Origin: Flaccisagitta enflata
Taxonomy: Eukaryota > Chaetognatha > Sagittoidea > Aphragmophora
NCBI GenBank assembly: GCA_965153355.1
Contig: OZ231127.1
Location: 15,438,001-15,502,000 of the forward strand
Direction of reading: 5' to 3'
DNA length: 64,000 bases
Both the position numbers and the translations under genes were made by a program. Positions 11,303 through 25,519 of this stretch are shown here, piece after piece. Under the pieces are notes generated by a model. That model saw nothing but the letters and a program-made list of their open reading frames with translations. It was not told where the DNA came from and ran no database searches. Each line of letters opens with the position of its first letter. The stretch's first letter is position 1.

Positions 11303-11412
11303 AAACAAGGCCAAGTAGGCCAATAAGGTGCGACGTGTGGATCTTAGAAAGAATGCGTTACCCGACAGACAGACACAGCCAGTTATAGAGGTGCTTTCTC
11401 GCACCTAAAAAG
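11303..11412 (+). mobile_element. Family A element (subfamily 3), right half of a mirrored pair
   Basis: It starts AAACAAGGCCAAGTAGGCC, has subterminal AAGGTGCGACGTG, a short GACAGACA microsatellite and the palindrome AGGTGCTTTCTCGCACCT (11389-11406). The subterminal AGGTGCG matches the palindrome arm. Confidence 0.7.
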
Positions 11413-12868
<1,456 letters not shown>

Positions 12869-13323
12869 TTGAGAGAATACTAGGTTTGAGACTGCGGCCT
12901 TAAATGTTGTCAAGACTAATCTAGACTAGTGTGCAAATTGAATCTCAGCGACTTCATATCGGTCCCTACGAACCTCCTTCCAGTGAGGCGTATTCCCGCA
13001 TAAGCGTAGTGCACTGTCATGTCATGCAGCCTTTTTTTGCAGCAGTATCTATGTTGAGTCAGTGATGTGTTCCTTAGACGCATCTGTGTGGTCTGCTAAA
13101 CCTTTTAAAGATTCTTAAACTTTCCGCAAAGGGTCGAATTGAACATTGTCGTTGTTTGGAAACCGTGAACTTGAAGCTGGGAAAGACTGAGTGCAAACGT
13201 GTCTACGTCTCAAACAGATTTATATTATTATTCAGATTTATATTATAAGATGATGCCTCTTAAAAGAGAATAAAAAGACAACTATTTTAATTCTAATCTA
13301 CGTAGTTGACCAGGAGCGTATGA

Positions 13324-13567
13324 AAACAAGGTCCGAAACACGGCCAATAAGTAATAGCTTGCGGGTGAGCAGGGGCAGGGATTTAGGTGGGCAGGGGCAG
13401 TAGCACAGATCGGCAGGGGCATTCATGAAGATTGACAGAGAGCAGTAATGTTTGAAAATCATTTTCCGGCAGAGTTCATATAATCGAAAAAGATGTTACT
13501 AACAAATGTAAGGACGGACGGAGAGATAGACACACTTAAAGAGTCGTTTAGCAAGGGACCAAAAAAC
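13324..13567 (+). mobile_element. Family A element, diverged
   Basis: The left end is AAACAAGGTCCGAAACACGG, with GGGTGAGCAGGGGCAG inside and a GGACGGACGG microsatellite. The right end is a decayed palindrome AGTCGTTTAGCAAGGGACC followed by AAAAAA. Confidence 0.55.
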
Positions 13568-14149
13568 GAGCATCAGAAATTATAGATAATTATGAACAAT
13601 TTCCTTTATTCATTTTTAGTCTCGGCGCTTTAAAATTAGAAATACTTGCCCGATCGAGCTCATGATGAGAATTCCAAATCTGCATATTGTTCTTTACAAC
13701 TAGGACGGCGGTCCTAACTTTTCTCTTTTCCGTTTAGGAAAAATCAAAATATGAAAAAAAAATCTGATGATCCTATCAGTTAGTGAATAAGGAGGTTATC
13801 TAGGCAACGAGTGTGGGAGCTTTTCCCCAATGCACACCCTTTCACGTTCACGTCAGCAATCAACCATTGAGATTGAGGTTGTTTAGCTCGGCATCCGGGA
13901 TCCAGGTGTCAAAACCGGGTGACCAATAAAAACGCTTGTTAACTGTTATTTCTTCTCCTGCTTTCTCCCTCTTATTTTTCTCAGTCTTTCTTTTGTCTGT
14001 GTCTCTCTGCCTCTCTCTTTCTGTCCTTCTCTCCGTCTGGTTGGATGCATATGTATGACTGTCTAAGTGTATCGCTCTTTGTCTGTCTCTGTCTGTCTCA
14101 TTCTCTTACTCTTCTTACCTATGATTGCAAAGAACCGAAAACCCATTAC

Positions 14150-14680
<531 letters not shown>

Positions 14681-14859
14681 AATTGATATATTTTGCCCCA
14701 GCCCAGCTTCACACATCAACGTTTCATACACACCTTAAATGTATGAAAATCACTTTTCATTCTCGAAATCTGACCTTTGAGATTTCAAAGAAATCTTTTT
14801 CTTGTTTCCTGGAAAATTAAAAATCGATGAACCGAAGAACAAAAGTTGCCAATGCCAAA

Positions 14860-15078
14860 AAAAAAGAGACGCGGGGTCACAATATCGTTGCGGACGGGTG
14901 GGCAAAAGCTTTTGACCCCTAGCCTCACCCCAACTTCCAAATGCCCGTTTCTTCAACTTTCAACGCATGTGTTATGTACGGACCAAGGGATCTACGGACC
15001 AACGGACCAATGCGATGGACGGGCGAACAGACGGACAAAACCTCTTAAATGGTTGTGTGTAAACTGTTTAACTAAAAA
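14860..15078 (+). mobile_element. Family A element, subfamily 2
   Basis: The left end is GACGCGGGGTCACAATATCG followed by TTGCGGACGGGTGGGC. A GGAC/GGAC microsatellite follows, and the right end is a degraded palindrome ending in AACTAAAAAC. Confidence 0.6.
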
Positions 15079-15406
15079 CAGCCAAAATGAAAAAAAAAAT
15101 ATAGATATATGAAAAAAAAAATAAAAGAAAAGAATCAAGAAAGAAGGGAAGGCAAGAAATCGAATTTAGTAAAAGAAATGTTTTTCACGGCCAGTTTGCA
15201 TTTCAGGCGCTCGTTGCCCGCTGCCCGTTGCCCGTTGCCCTTGCTCGTTGTCGGCGTTGGGTCGATCCGTCCAAATTGGCGCAAGGCAGATAAATGGATA
15301 AGGGCGTCATACCCTGGCCAATACCCATGTGTCCCACTAGCACTTGTTTCCGACTAAACAAAAACCTGAATAACATTTATTCACATTGCATTGCATTGTT
15401 TTTCAG

Positions 15407-15437
15407 ATCTTAGCCTATCTGAGCAAGGAAAACGCAG
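15407..15437 (+). CDS. Candidate short exon of the split low-complexity gene
   Basis: The acceptor is strong (TTGCATTGTTTTTCAG|ATC) and the 31-nt exon ends ACGCAG|GTCTTC. Read with two leading bases it encodes LSLSEQGKR and ends in phase 2, which joins exactly to the micro-exon at 16794 (…KRRRSSRSLSS…). The donor is weak after GT. The same acceptor also opens another frame that runs to a TAA at 15536-15538 (43 residues, ILAYLSKENAGLPVNAK at the start) with AATAAA at 15653; this could instead be the last exon of a different or alternative transcript. Which frame is used cannot be decided from sequence alone. Confidence 0.4.
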
Positions 15438-15795
15438 GTCTTCCTGTGAATGCGAAGGTGGAGGGAGTCAACCTTGCCCGTGGTAGGCAGGACCACAACA
15501 ACTGTGATATCGTTTACGAACTCATTGATCTCCAATAAGAGAAAACAAGAGAGACATGATGATACTCCTTCGTATGCCATGTGTGATCTTGATTCTCGTC
15601 GGTTTACGCCGAAAAAAAGGAAACAGCAGTTTAAAACGAGTAAAGAATGTAGAATAAAATCAAATTGAAGGGAAAAAGATGGCTTCTGATTTAAAAGTAA
15701 AATGAAATCTTGCTATCATCGTCACTATACTGCGTATCTTATTCACAAAACAATTTAAACGATGTCTGGCAACAAATAAAAGAAATGCCGTGTTA

Positions 15796-15891
<96 letters not shown>
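15796..15891. repeat. (CAA)n microsatellite
   Basis: About 32 uninterrupted CAA units. The poly-Gln (+) and poly-Cys (-) ORFs over it have no exon context. Confidence 0.95.
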
Positions 15892-16258
15892 GTAGTTCTA
15901 ATGCTGAAGCTAGACCTATGGATTAATTTTCCCAACAAAATGAAAACAACAGCGAACAAATGGATATACGCGCATGCAACGAATTCAAATTTACAATGAC
16001 ATGAAACGTTTATCCCCACTTTACCACGTAAGAAAGATCATCATTCGACCAGGCGAAAAATAATCATGTTTAGATCGCTATCAGAGGACAACCACCTGAT
16101 TACGTCGAGTTCATCAGCCAACATCTCGAAGATAATCTTCTGACTTGCAGTTGCAGCTTCGAAGTTGGGATAATCAGCTTGTAAACTAAGAACAAACAAC
16201 CACTCGCGTAGTAGCGAACAATGACACAATAATTTCATCCGATTAAGACTCCCTGGCC

Positions 16259-16350
<92 letters not shown>

Positions 16351-16351
16351 C
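16259..16351. repeat. (CAA)n microsatellite
   Basis: About 31 CAA units, a second tract less than 400 bp from the first. Confidence 0.95.
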
Positions 16352-16446
16352 TCGTTTCATCTTTGAGTATCTAATCCATAATCTAGACGTCTATCCACGC
16401 TTAAAGTTGTTGTGGCTTCGTGGTTGATGGTCGGTGGCTGGCTGCC

Positions 16447-16715
16447 AACAAGCAAAAACGGCAGGTGGTGGAAAGCAAGGAGAAGGTGACAACAAGCAAA
16501 GGCGGCAGGTGGCGGATAACGAGGAGTAGGTGACAACAAGCAAAGGCGGCAGGTGGTGGATAGCCAGGAGTAGGTGACAACAAGCAAGGCGGCAGGTGGT
16601 GGATAGCCAGGAGTAGGTGACAACAAGCAAAGGCGGCAGGTGGTGGATAGCCAGGAGTAGGTGACAACAAGCAAAGGCAGCAGGTGACGGATAACGAGGA
16701 GTAGGTGGCAAGGTG
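16447..16715. repeat. 44-bp minisatellite
   Basis: About six head-to-tail units, each with CAACAAGCAAAGGCGGCAGG then TGGATAGCCAGGAGTAGGTG. It ends about 80 bp upstream of the micro-exon at 16794. All three minus-strand ORFs across it are repeat shadows: the period is not a multiple of three, so every frame gives a similar peptide. Confidence 0.85.
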
Positions 16716-16793
16716 GCAGGCGATCGACGGCGGGGGACAGATGTCGGGAAAGCAGCAGGTGACGGCTTTGACCGATTCCATGGGATTTTTCAG

Positions 16794-16825
16794 GCGCAGC
16801 TCTCGTTCACTCAGCTCAACAAGTG
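16794..16825 (+). CDS. Micro-exon of the split low-complexity gene
   Basis: 32 nt between GGGATTTTTCAG and a full-consensus donor GTAAGT. With one leading base it encodes RSSRSLSSTS plus one base, and joins the exon at 22357 as …SSTSGSEDRG…. The Ser/Arg composition continues that of the neighbouring exons, and the phase (2 in, 1 out) is the one required on both sides. Confidence 0.55.
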
Positions 16826-16942
16826 GTAAGTTCTCCTTTTTGGAGACAGAGAAGGAGAGAGTGAGATAGAGTCAAGGACAAAGAAATAGGAACAAAGGCA
16901 GATAAACAGACAAAGAGTGAATGAAACGGAGAGAAGGTGCGA

Positions 16943-17000
16943 GAACAAGGCCAGATACACGGCCACGTAAGTCGCGTGTGGGTAGGCAGAGGGGTAAAGC
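16943..17000 (+). mobile_element. Family A element, AACAAGG end only
   Basis: GAACAAGGCCAGATACACGG, then AAGTCGCGTGTGGGTAGGC. No palindromic end follows within 500 bp, so the copy is truncated. Confidence 0.5.
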
Positions 17001-17039
17001 TGAATAAATCGACGAGGTCTTTTGTTTTACAGACTTTCT

Positions 17040-17560
17040 AAGCGGGTTTTCGTTTAGGGTTAGGGATGGGGTTGGGGTGGTTTTAGGATTGGGGTTAGGG
17101 CTAGCGTAGCTAGGTGAGGGCTAGGTTTTATACATCACAACCCAAATCTGCTTTGCTTTGCCCTAGCGTGAAATCCTGAAAACAAAAAATTTGAATCGTT
17201 TTAGAAAAAAAAAACTTCTGGCAGAGGCATTGATAATTGGGCATTGGGGAAGGCGGAAGGGGCAGAGAGACCATGAACTATTGATGTGGAAGCGGTCGAT
17301 TTCGGTGCCGCTTCCACCGCTTCCACTTCCGCTTCCATTTTGGGAAAAAATGAATGATTCTCTGCACGATTTTGGTTTTTTTTCGAATCCTCCGCCAGAG
17401 CAAAGCTTTAATTCAAATAACTTCGAGCCGTGACATAGAACCCAGCCAACCCTTAGCCCTAAAGCTAACCCTGTCCCTAACCCTAACCCTAAAACTATCA
17501 CCAACCCTAACCCTAACCCTAACCCTAAACCCACCCCTAACCCTAATTTAAAAAAACGCT
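17040..17560. repeat. Telomere-like repeats in opposing orientation
   Basis: TTAGGG-like units run in plus orientation at about 17050-17105 and CCCTAA-like units at about 17430-17550, separated by about 330 bp. The units are imperfect (TTGGGG, CTAACC variants). A similar CCTAACCC tract followed by the same TTTAAAA..CTTAAAAA flank occurs at 38320-38410, so this is probably part of a dispersed element, not a fused chromosome end. Confidence 0.65.
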
Positions 17561-18202
17561 TAAAAAGTCCTAAAAACAAAAGCTCAGGAGTAGAGATACA
17601 TAGGTTTCTTTTGGTGCATTCCAGAAAAAACATACTGTAGCTATCCCATCCCCCAAAATGGAAGCGGTCAATCGCTTTCACATCCCTACCAAGAACTATA
17701 CTATTTAAGGCCAAAACAGTGAATGGAGCATGGAGGGACAGACTGACAGTCACAATGGCAGGCGGTTACACAGACAAACTGTTAAACCCCGCTCCAACTG
17801 ACTAGCTTTTAATGCATTTAACAGATGCTTATTCTCTGCCCCTTCAGCCTATTTTCTTTTATATCTTATATTGACTCTAACAGAATTCCACCCATAACAG
17901 ATAAAATATGTTGGTCCCTTGTAATCCGTTGGAGCGGGATATCACTGTATAATTGAGTTCTGCACTTACGCATACAATAGAGATACTCCAACGGAAGAAG
18001 AGGGATTGTAAACAGAGAGGAATGAAGACAGAGACAGAGGTATCGATAATGGAACTTCCTCATATCATTATGGCTTTTCCCCTCATTTGTTGGGAAATGA
18101 AAACGCTACTTATCAACGCGGTTCTGAGAGGCAGCGCATTGAAACGACAACCGGCTTTTCATTTCCACTTTTATCTCGCTTTTTTTAATGTTTTTCTTAT
18201 TT

Positions 18203-18442
18203 AGGGCGTGTTTCTAGTGATGACCAAAAACGCGTTTGTTCCCGATGAATGCGTTTACAGTGTGAACACATATTCACTGTCCCACCAGGGAGTGAGCAAA
18301 TGAGTGAGCGAGCCCGTGAACAGAGCAAGCAAGCGAAGCGGGCATATCGAAGCTAGTGCTGCGGAGTAAGTGAGCGGTGCGAGCGAACGAATGTAACGAG
18401 CCTGTTTAAAAAAACGCGGTTGTCTCGGACTAGAAACGCCCT
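18203..18442. mobile_element. Short inverted-repeat element
   Basis: The ends AGGGCGTGTTTCTAGT and ACTAGAAACGCCCT are inverted with a two-base gap. The interior holds GAGTGAGC/GAGCGAAC-rich sequence. No clear target duplication was found. The ends look like those of PIF/Harbinger MITEs, but this is tentative. Confidence 0.45.
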
Positions 18443-19659
18443 CTTACTTGTCGACTGAACTGACAAATGTATCACCATTGTTTACCGTTTGGTTCATCAA
18501 GAGGGCAGCAAGCCAGCGACTATGTGCCATTGGTTGTTTCTGCCTCTTTTTGCCCGCTTGTTTTGCCTTTATTTTTCCCCCTTGTCTGTTATTGGAAATG
18601 ACTCTTGCCTTCCCATGGCCATGAGTTTGTTTATTTGCCGCTTGAAAATGTGACGTGACGTGACGAGAAGCGACGTGCAGTCGTGCAGGTCAATTTCGCG
18701 CAAAGTGTACTCGTGTTTAACAAACTTAAAATGTATGAACATTTTTTTTTTAAAACTAAAGATATTCATTTTTGCATAAAGTATACTATATAAAAGTAGT
18801 TTAAAACTGAAATCCTAACAATTTCACGTGACATCCCTGTAGTAAAATGAATATTGTAGGTGTGAGGTAATTTTGTATTTTATAACTCTTGATAAATTAT
18901 TTCAAAATGGATGCCCCTTCAAATGAGTTCACTTTTCGCGAAGAAATCCTGCCGTCTTTTTACAGTCCCTTGGCATGCCATTGTTATTGTTTTCTGTTAG
19001 TGAGTTCGTCTATCAGTATCAGTCGGTTGGTCTCTCCATTTATCGGTTTCTTTTTACGATATGCGGATTTAGATCCTTGTTCAGTTCTTTTCTATGCTCT
19101 TTTTGCGTCAATATCTCTGTCCCTAGAAGATTGCTTTTGCCCTAAATGTAAAGATCGCGGGCTGCTCATTTTGTGATCTGACAATAAGAAGCAATTTTTT
19201 TTTAAAATTTCATTCTTTTTAAAGATATACACGTCCGTGAGGCTAAGTAACAGTAAACAATTTGAATAGGGCAAATTCACGTATTTTTGAGCAAAGGTTT
19301 TGCAAAAACCATTTGAATCTGTACCACGCGGATAAAAAAAAACAAACAAACAAAAAAACAAAAAAGAAACAAAAGACGCAATTTTAAATGGTTAATATTG
19401 CTAATGAATCTTAAGATAAGACGGAAAGCAATTGATGGCAACACATAGTGTTTCACCCTATTTTTTAAACTATAGTTGAATAATAGTAATGCTAAAAATA
19501 CTTTCATGAAACAAATTATCTCTAGAAATATTCTGTGTGTATGTCTTTGTCATGTGCTGACCTCAAAAGAACCTTGAAATTGGCAATTCACATAAGAAAA
19601 GCAAAGAAAATAAGGGTTCTTAGTGAAATTTTGCTTACACTTTTTTTCTTTTTGCTGCT

Positions 19660-19797
19660 GTTAAAATTATAAGACCCTCAAATGCAGAGAAATTTTGCAT
19701 TTTAAAAACATAGCCCCCTCTATAATCAATTTTGGAAGGGGGCTATGTTCTTCATTTTTGTGTTTTTTCGTTTTCTATGCAAAGTTATAATTTTAAC
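19660..19797. repeat. Hairpin-forming inverted repeat
   Basis: GTTAAAATTATAA (19660-19672) is inverted at 19785-19797. Inside, ACATAGCCCCCT (19708-19719) pairs with AGGGGGCTATGT (19737-19748). MITE-like; no coding potential. Confidence 0.7.
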
Positions 19798-20169
19798 AAG
19801 CCTCCTATCAGTGAACAAAAAAAGAAATTTGAATATTTTCTAGTGAATACATTTAGTTATTGATAGCTCTACTTGCAGTTTTATCCTTTTTGAATGCAAA
19901 TTTTGTAATAGAATATCCATTTAGATATACATCAATGATTTTCTCTATGTTATTTTTTGTTTTTATTCTCATAAAATTTTCTATTTTGACCCCTGTTGAC
20001 ACACTAAATCTTGCCGTCGGATGCTCGCCGTCATAAGTAGTTAAAATCTAATTGTTTGATAGCCCTTCAAAAGTACTTTCATTTGGCGCCAATCTGGTAT
20101 TTCTATCTTTTTCATTAACAAATGGCATTAGTTTGAATGAAATCATTGCCCATTTCAGTTTCGCAATCC

Positions 20170-21125
20170 CTTTGTACTATCTTGCTAAAAAAAATCTTCC
20201 TCCCTGTAATAAAAACATATTTATTGGCATAAAAACAGTTATAAATGAGTTACAAATCCATGAATAATTAGTTTGCGCTCCATTTGACTAAATCAGGGCC
20301 GCCATTTGTTGGGAAAGTGATTTGTAAAGCTTCAAGATGTAATTCTAGAGTGATGGTTCTCCAGATCTTTCTCATGATTTTTTTGTCTCTTTTTCCGCTA
20401 GATTTACACTCAAAGCTACCAAAAGATACATCAAATCATAAAAAAATCGGTGACTAAAATGAAGCCCTTCAAATTTGCAAGCTGTCTGCGCAAACCGCAT
20501 CTGTCTAGCTCAATGGGTTTAGAAGAAATTTGAAAAATAGTTAAGAGATCTAATTTGAAATTTGAAAAGAAGTGGCACAAGCGAAATTGAACTATGTCAA
20601 TCAAAGTTGAATAATACGTCCCGTGAAGCGCCCCAAACTTTGACTATGGCTCTCACCAATCTTACTACAGTTGAGGCTTGTTAAAAAAACATTCCATGCA
20701 AAATTTTGGGCCTCTGAGATAGCAGGAACCTTCGTCAGGGTTAGGTTGAAGTTTGTATTGAATTAGCATTGGAATCAATATTTCTATTATGCAAATTTTG
20801 TCTCTGCCATAGGATTTTATGGAAACTTCATGGTCACCCTGACAAAGGTTCCTGCTGTAGCTCAATGGGTTTAGAAGAAATTTGAAAAATAGTTAAGAGA
20901 TCTAATTTGAAATTTGAAAAGAAGTGGCACAAGCGAAATTGAACTATGTCAATCAAAGTTGAATAACTTCTAAACGCATTGAGCTAGAGGGATGCGGTTT
21001 GCGTTGATCTCTTGCAAATTTGAAGGTCTTTAATTATCTCACCAGTTTTTTTATGATTGGTTGATTCTAACCTGAGATATACATGTAAACATGCCGGAAG
21101 ATTTTTTTTAGCAAGATAGTAAAAA
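20170..21125. mobile_element. Foldback element with an internal 109-bp direct duplication
   Basis: The outer arms (TATCTTGCTAAAAAAAATCTT near 20180 against its inverse near 21100; CTTCAAATTTGCAAG and GCAAACCGCAT inverted further in) make an inverted-repeat element. Inside it, 20506-20614 and 20858-20966 appear identical over 109 bp in direct orientation, enclosing a 243-bp segment that has its own inverted pair (CAGGAACCTTCGTCAGGGT). Confidence 0.65.
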
Positions 21126-21559
21126 ATGCATTTTAGCAAAACAGTGCTTCTCTTTGCAGAGCTTTAACTTCTAAACCGTTTCAGATACAGACCTGGGATT
21201 GGTCTAGAATGAAAGATTTTTTGAAATATTAAAAAAAAAATTTACTGAAAATAGTTTAAATTGTTTTTTGTTTTTTTTTTTATCAATAAATAAATAGGTG
21301 CGTTTTTTTTTATCCGCGTGGTAAACTGAATTATGCACAGGCGGAACAACAGACGGACCGATAGTCTCATGTGCATAATTGGTAAGTAAGGATTCTGAGT
21401 TGAATGACCCAAAGTGACACTGCATGATATCATCGAAGAATTGAATTCATTTTGCTTATCTGAAATGCATATCGCCATTTCATTTGAATGGAAGTTTTCC
21501 TGTTTTCTTGTTGAAGCAAAAGCAAAAATTCATAAATGCGGTGAGAGTTGATTTCTTTG

Positions 21560-21851
<292 letters not shown>

Positions 21852-22356
21852 TCTGTCTTTCTGTCTTTCTGCCTTTTTTCTCTCAAATTTCTCCCTCCTC
21901 TGGCATCAACCATCCTAGGCCCCCAGGGCTCGACAAAATTTTTAGCTGCCTACAAGCGAGATTTTTCCACAAGCTTCTGCCTACACAATATCCTAGATTT
22001 AATGAAAAAAAATACATAAAATAATGATTTCTTGTAGTAATACAATAGTTTCTGTATATTTTTTATGACATCAGGTACTAAGCCCTGAAGAAGGTCTGAA
22101 AAGGTCAAAAATTTGGTTTTAATCATAGACATTGACATTGACATTGCAAATTAGATGAATACTGCTGAAGGCAGATATAAATCTAGATTTTTTTAGTTTT
22201 TTTCATAATTGTTAAAACTTTTTTTCTTTTTTTTCTATTTCCTTCCTATTCCCTGCCTACAAAATCTGCTAGCTGCCTACAAGCAATGCTTGCGTGCTTG
22301 GGCACTTTGTCGTACCCTGTAGGCCCCCCTACTCATTTCTCTCTCTTTCCTTAAAG

Positions 22357-22837
22357 GCTCAGAAGACCGAGGTTTTCTCTCTATCATCGATTTCGCGACG
22401 CCACAGACGCCGACGACCACAACAACAACGCGCCACCACTCTTCTCCCTCCTCCTTCTCCTCAAAACAACAACGACAACAACAACAACCGCGCCTACATC
22501 AACAAAATCATAACAATAACAAACAAAAGACGTCACTTCCTGTTTCAACGCGCGCGTTTAAATCTTCCAACGCGTACGAAAATCGTTTACGCCTCAAAGA
22601 TAGAAGAAATTGCGTGGTGACGACAACGACGACGACAACGTCCAAATTCAACAAGACGCCTGCATCGTCGTCGATTTCGTCGTTTTCGTCGTCGTCGCGG
22701 GCGATGATGACGATGACGACCGCGGCAACAACAACAGCAACAACGAGGATAACAACGAAATATCCCCCGTCGTCGTCGGCCGGTGCCATGTCGAGGCTCC
22801 ATCCCCAATCCGCGGCAATCGATCATACATCTTCAAG
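22357..22837 (+). CDS. Large Thr/Ser/Gln-rich exon of the split gene
   Basis: 481 nt from CTCTTTCCTTAAAG|GC to TCTTCAAG|GTTGGT. The frame starting at 22359 is open throughout (159 codons plus two bases). It encodes SEDRGFLSIIDFATPQTP, then Thr-rich, Gln-rich (KQQRQQQQQ) and Asn-rich stretches, a more ordinary segment (AFKSSNAYENRLRLKDRR), a second Thr/Ser-rich run and SRLHPQSAAIDHTSS. Despite trinucleotide-like composition (CAA, ACG, TCG) the other frames encode unlike proteins while this one keeps the Ser/Thr style of the neighbouring exons. Ends in phase 2, matching the exon at 44198. Product unknown; likely an intrinsically disordered region. Confidence 0.6.
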
Positions 22838-22963
22838 GTTGGTGTTTGTATGGCCATTAGCGATTTCCGAAAATATATTCTATTGGGTTCCGCAAAACTG
22901 CACCACATTATGCTTGTAACCAGGCACCTTGATTCTCAAGAAGAAGAGGAGGAAGCAGGAGAA

Positions 22964-23014
22964 GAAGAAGAAGAAGAAGAAGAAGAAGAAGAAGAAGAAG
23001 AAGAAGAAGAAGAA
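22964..23014. repeat. (GAA)n microsatellite
   Basis: About 17 GAA units. Confidence 0.95.
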
Positions 23015-23979
23015 AATAGGATGAAATCGAGGGAAACTTAAGCGCAGTCACCGTCAGGATCCTCATTTGCATATTACAGTTTTGAGATAACTGTTCCATA
23101 GTAATTGTAAAAATTCGGAATTAAGCCAATCTAAGAAAGTACTAGAACTCTCCCCGAAATTCTTTTTGCGGTAGGTAAAACAAAAGGATAACTTTCCCAT
23201 AGTTGAAAGCATAGTTGTCACGAACTATTGATTTTAAAAATCGACGAGGTCGAACGAATCATGGTCGAACCCCCCCAAAAAATCGCCCAAAAATCGACCA
23301 TAGGTCGATCTTTTTGTCAGTTAGCCCCTTTACCAAGTGAAAATATCATATACAGTCATAGCAACTCTGTATCACAAAGTAAGCTATCCACGTTGTAGCC
23401 ACTCATTAATATGAAAATGAAAATAAGCGCCAACTAATCCGGAGAGACAAGCATTTGCTAGTTGAATTTTGTTTAGCAAAGAAAAAAAAGCGAACACTTG
23501 GTTTTGCTAATTTCTGCTTAACTATGGGCCTGAACCAGAGACAATCCATGGCCGTTTGAAAGCCTTGCAAAAAAATCTTCTAAATGCGACGTTACTGGTT
23601 ATTGTTGCTTTATTCGTTTAGAAGTGGCTAAGGTCTGAAGCAAAAAATCGCAGATTGAAAAAATGGCTAGTTTCGATTTCCCGTTTTTGTCTACGATGCA
23701 GCTCAGGATCGTCTGAACTACTTGTTATCCATGAGCGAATTAATTTCCCATTGCCTGGATGTGAAACACTCCCTAACAAGTACAGTTGAGCTTCACTAGA
23801 GCGCACCCGCTAATGAGGCATCCCTCACTAAATGGCATGATATCTAAAGTCCCAACTTTTTTGCTTAAGTTTTACTGTTGAGGAACCCCGTCTAAAGTGT
23901 ACCCGCCTATAAGGCAAATTTCACAAGAAGGCATAAAATAGTAGGGAGATAAGGTTTTGCGTGCTCACTTAGAAGGCAT

Positions 23980-24046
23980 GAAGAAGAAGAAGAAGAAGAA
24001 GAAGAAGAAGAAGAAGAAGAAGAAGAAGAAGAAGAAGAAGAAGAAA
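23980..24046. repeat. (GAA)n microsatellite
   Basis: About 22 GAA units inside the hAT-like element. Confidence 0.95.
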
Positions 24047-24082
24047 GGTTGTGGTTATCAAGAACAATGATTGTGATGATGA

Positions 24083-24233
24083 TACACATTTTTTATAAGA
24101 ACATCATTTTTTGGGCAAAGCCTTTGAAAGAGTTAGATATAGCTACTAATAGAATAACTATGTTCTTAATTTTGGAGCGATTTGAAGCCTTGATGTTCTT
24201 ATAAACTTGGTTCTTGTAAAAGAAAAAAGTGTA
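24083..24233. mobile_element. Deleted copy of the TA-flanked TTCTTATAA family
   Basis: 24085-24231 starts CACATTTTTTATAAGAAC and ends GGTTCTTGTAAAAGAAAAAA-GTG, flanked by TA. It matches the two ends of the 489-bp copy at 53535-54023 with the centre missing. Confidence 0.6.
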
Positions 24234-24282
24234 TTGGTGATATTCAAGTTTCGATGACGATTTCGATGATGCCAAGTCTGAT

Positions 24283-24464
<182 letters not shown>

Positions 24465-25519
24465 ATGCATCGTCATGACGATGACGATCAAGATGAAAAC
24501 GAGGGTGCAGAACTCATCGACATCAACAGCAGGAGATAGAATGCCACCGCTCACAATCATGAGCCACCAGTTATAATTATCTATCTAAACTCGATTTTGA
24601 ATAAGAAGTAAGAAACAGATCCTGACACAAGAAATTGATAAAATCTTGGTCTCAATTCAAGACAAAAACTTGCCTGCATTTATCTTGTGCTGCGTCCATT
24701 TACCCTTAGTCTCACTGTCTGTCACTTAGCGTCCTTTTTATTTGCAGGTTCCTTTTTATGTTTGTCAGTCTTTTGCTTCCATCTCTTTGTTTTTAAGTAT
24801 ATATATACTATAAGTACTGTCTATAAGAGAGGGAATTTATCAGAATGAGTCGGTCCCTTCAAATGCCTTCTAGTGAGTAGTGAAGCTTAAATGTAGTTCA
24901 CTTGTTTTTTATTGTTTTTGTTTTTTTGCCATAGTTATGCAATGGATTGGTAATTTTCTACTTGGTGATTTTTTTAGTCAGGCGGAAGTAGGTTTAAAGG
25001 TATTGTTCCTACAAAATAGGCAGTGCTGTAAGTACCAAGAGGCTATATTTTTGTTCAAAATGATAAAACACGATCTTATCGGTAATTTTTGGGACACATG
25101 TGGCACTATTCCATAAAATTTTGCTCATCTTGCCCTTCAATTCATGCTTAAAATTGGTCAAAAAAGGCGTGATTTTAGCGTGATAGGGCAAATTTGCCTA
25201 ATATTAATCGATAATGATGGAATACTTATAGGGTAGAATGGGGGCTGAAACTTGATAAGTTTTTTTTTAGTAATACTAGCAAAAAACCTGTAACTGTTTC
25301 TTTCAAAACAACTATTACAGCGACTTCTAACTGTCTGCGTCTTGGCCCAAAAATACAAAATTTATATGACACCTGACAAGTGCGCAAATCAATGCCCAAT
25401 ACATTCACACGGCATTTAAAAATTGCTTCAATGTTTTTGATCGTGTAGTGTGAAGGCGCATGAGGCACCTGAAAATAATTGGACATAGTTAGGTTCCGTT
25501 TTTGACTTTGTTTGCGCAG

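Noticed and set aside
15660-16019. Poly-Gln (+) and poly-Cys (-) ORFs over (CAA)n
   Set aside because: Pure microsatellite without exon borders.
17040-17560. A chromosome-end fusion
   Set aside because: The telomere-like units are imperfect, short and shared with another dispersed copy at 38320.
18907-19176. 90-codon ORF starting MDAPSNEFTF
   Set aside because: Isolated, Cys/Ser/Phe-rich, no recognised motif, no repeat of it elsewhere and no splice sites tying it to the split gene.
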